Below are positions 5,205 to 5,488 of a DNA stretch of 5,488 bases, one piece after another (the first letter of the stretch is position 1; every line of letters starts with the position of its first letter). A program made the translations under genes and the position numbers. Under the pieces are notes generated by a model, which was not told the origin of the DNA, ran no database searches, and was given only the letters and a program-made list of their open reading frames with translations. This DNA comes from Peptococcaceae bacterium BRH_c23 (GTDB taxonomy: Bacteria > Bacillota_B > Desulfitobacteriia > Desulfitobacteriales > Desulfitobacteriaceae). The DNA lies in NCBI GenBank assembly GCA_000961805.1, contig LADV01000274.1, positions 1 to 5,488 of the forward strand. Direction: 5' to 3'.

Positions 5205-5488
5205 GGCTCTTTCTCAAATAAGATGACATCATCCGGCAAGGTCACTCATTTTTAGGACATTATAGGCATTTATCAGTTCAATACCAGCTCGTCCTCCACC
5301 TCTACGATGCTTCATTTTAATTCTGCTATTCATGCCTTCCGATGGCCCATTGCTAATGTCTTTATATATCAAGCTATTTTTTACAGCTTCATAATCATCA
5401 AGCAGCCCATTTGCATATTGTGCGAGCGGAGCAATTTCACAGCCTTTGTATTTAGTAATAAAAAAGTCCAATTCAACGGTACTATAGT
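5205..5488 (-). mobile_element. ISL3-like insertion sequence, one end (runs off the window)
   Basis: The transposase stop at 5229 is followed, 24 bases further, by GGCTCTTTCTCAAATAAG (5205-5222). This resembles ISL3-family terminal repeats, which commonly begin GGCTCTT or GGCTTTT. The element edge is therefore placed at 5205. The rest of the element, with the opposite repeat, lies beyond position 5488. Family members make 8-bp target duplications, so the adjoining TGATGTTA (5197-5204) would be expected again at the far end. Confidence 0.65.
5229..5488 (-). CDS. ISL3-family transposase, C-terminal part (5' end outside the window)
   Basis: Only the last 86 residues or so are visible. The open frame reaches the window edge, so the TTG at 5471 should not be taken as the start; the full protein would be around 400 aa. 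The segment NSLIYKDISNGPSEGMNSRI matches the end of the DDE domain of ISL3-type transposases, where SNGPxEGxNxxIK carries the third catalytic acid (the Glu codon at 5337-5339). A basic patch (KMKHRRGGGR) and a final helix follow. The protein acts on the element's terminal repeats, one of which lies at 5205. No stop or frameshift interrupts the visible part, but whether the element is whole cannot be told from here. Confidence 0.8.
   Translation of the reverse strand, partial: YSTVELDFFITKYKGCEIAPLAQYANGLLDDYEAVKNSLIYKDISNGPSEGMNSRIKMKHRRGGGRAGIELINAYNVLKMSDLAG

Overview
The window looks like chromosomal DNA from a low-to-mid GC, spore-forming Firmicute. Desulfosporosinus or Desulfitobacterium-like clostridia (Peptococcaceae) are my best guess. 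The guess rests on strong AGGAGG-type ribosome binding sites, sigma-A style promoters, GTG and TTG starts, a pair of tiny YjcZ-like glycine-rich/hydrophobic sporulation-type proteins, and the general look of the methyltransferase. No rRNA or tRNA gene or CRISPR array is visible. Almost every gene is on the minus strand, so the window is best read from right to left.

Left part (1-760): a rho-independent terminator at 125-170 closes a small minus-strand unit. This unit holds two tiny single-membrane-segment proteins (33 and 36 aa) and, just upstream, a 29-aa basic peptide with an excellent ribosome binding site. A sigma-K-like promoter lies just before the 36-aa gene, which would suit late mother-cell expression in sporulation. 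Three more small genes or gene candidates elsewhere (40 and 43 aa, plus one doubtful reading frame) are also easy to miss in routine annotation.

Centre (725-4061): an RlmL/YpsC-type THUMP methyltransferase is a stand-alone gene with its own promoter (2001-2029) and a 12-bp hairpin terminator (725-755). Upstream of it, an alpha/beta hydrolase with a good promoter (4033-4061) is followed by a 104-aa protein of unknown function and a DUF2786 protein. All three read the same way, with gaps of 65 and 20 bp, so they may be one transcript. The hydrolase start is probably at 3954 rather than 3996.

Right part (4166-5488): two small, very hydrophilic proteins (40 aa on +, 43 aa on -) face each other across a shared hairpin. 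Beyond them lies mobile-element debris. First comes a 5'-truncated IS200/IS605-type TnpB that keeps its zinc finger, the last RuvC motif and its right-end hairpin. A 220-bp AT-rich stretch without genes follows. Last is the end of an ISL3-like insertion sequence, with its terminal repeat at 5205 and the C-terminal part of its transposase running off the window. I see no clear novel multi-gene system. The most interesting items are the uncharacterised micro-proteins, the 104-aa/DUF2786 pair and the TnpB remnant with its retained guide-RNA-like end.
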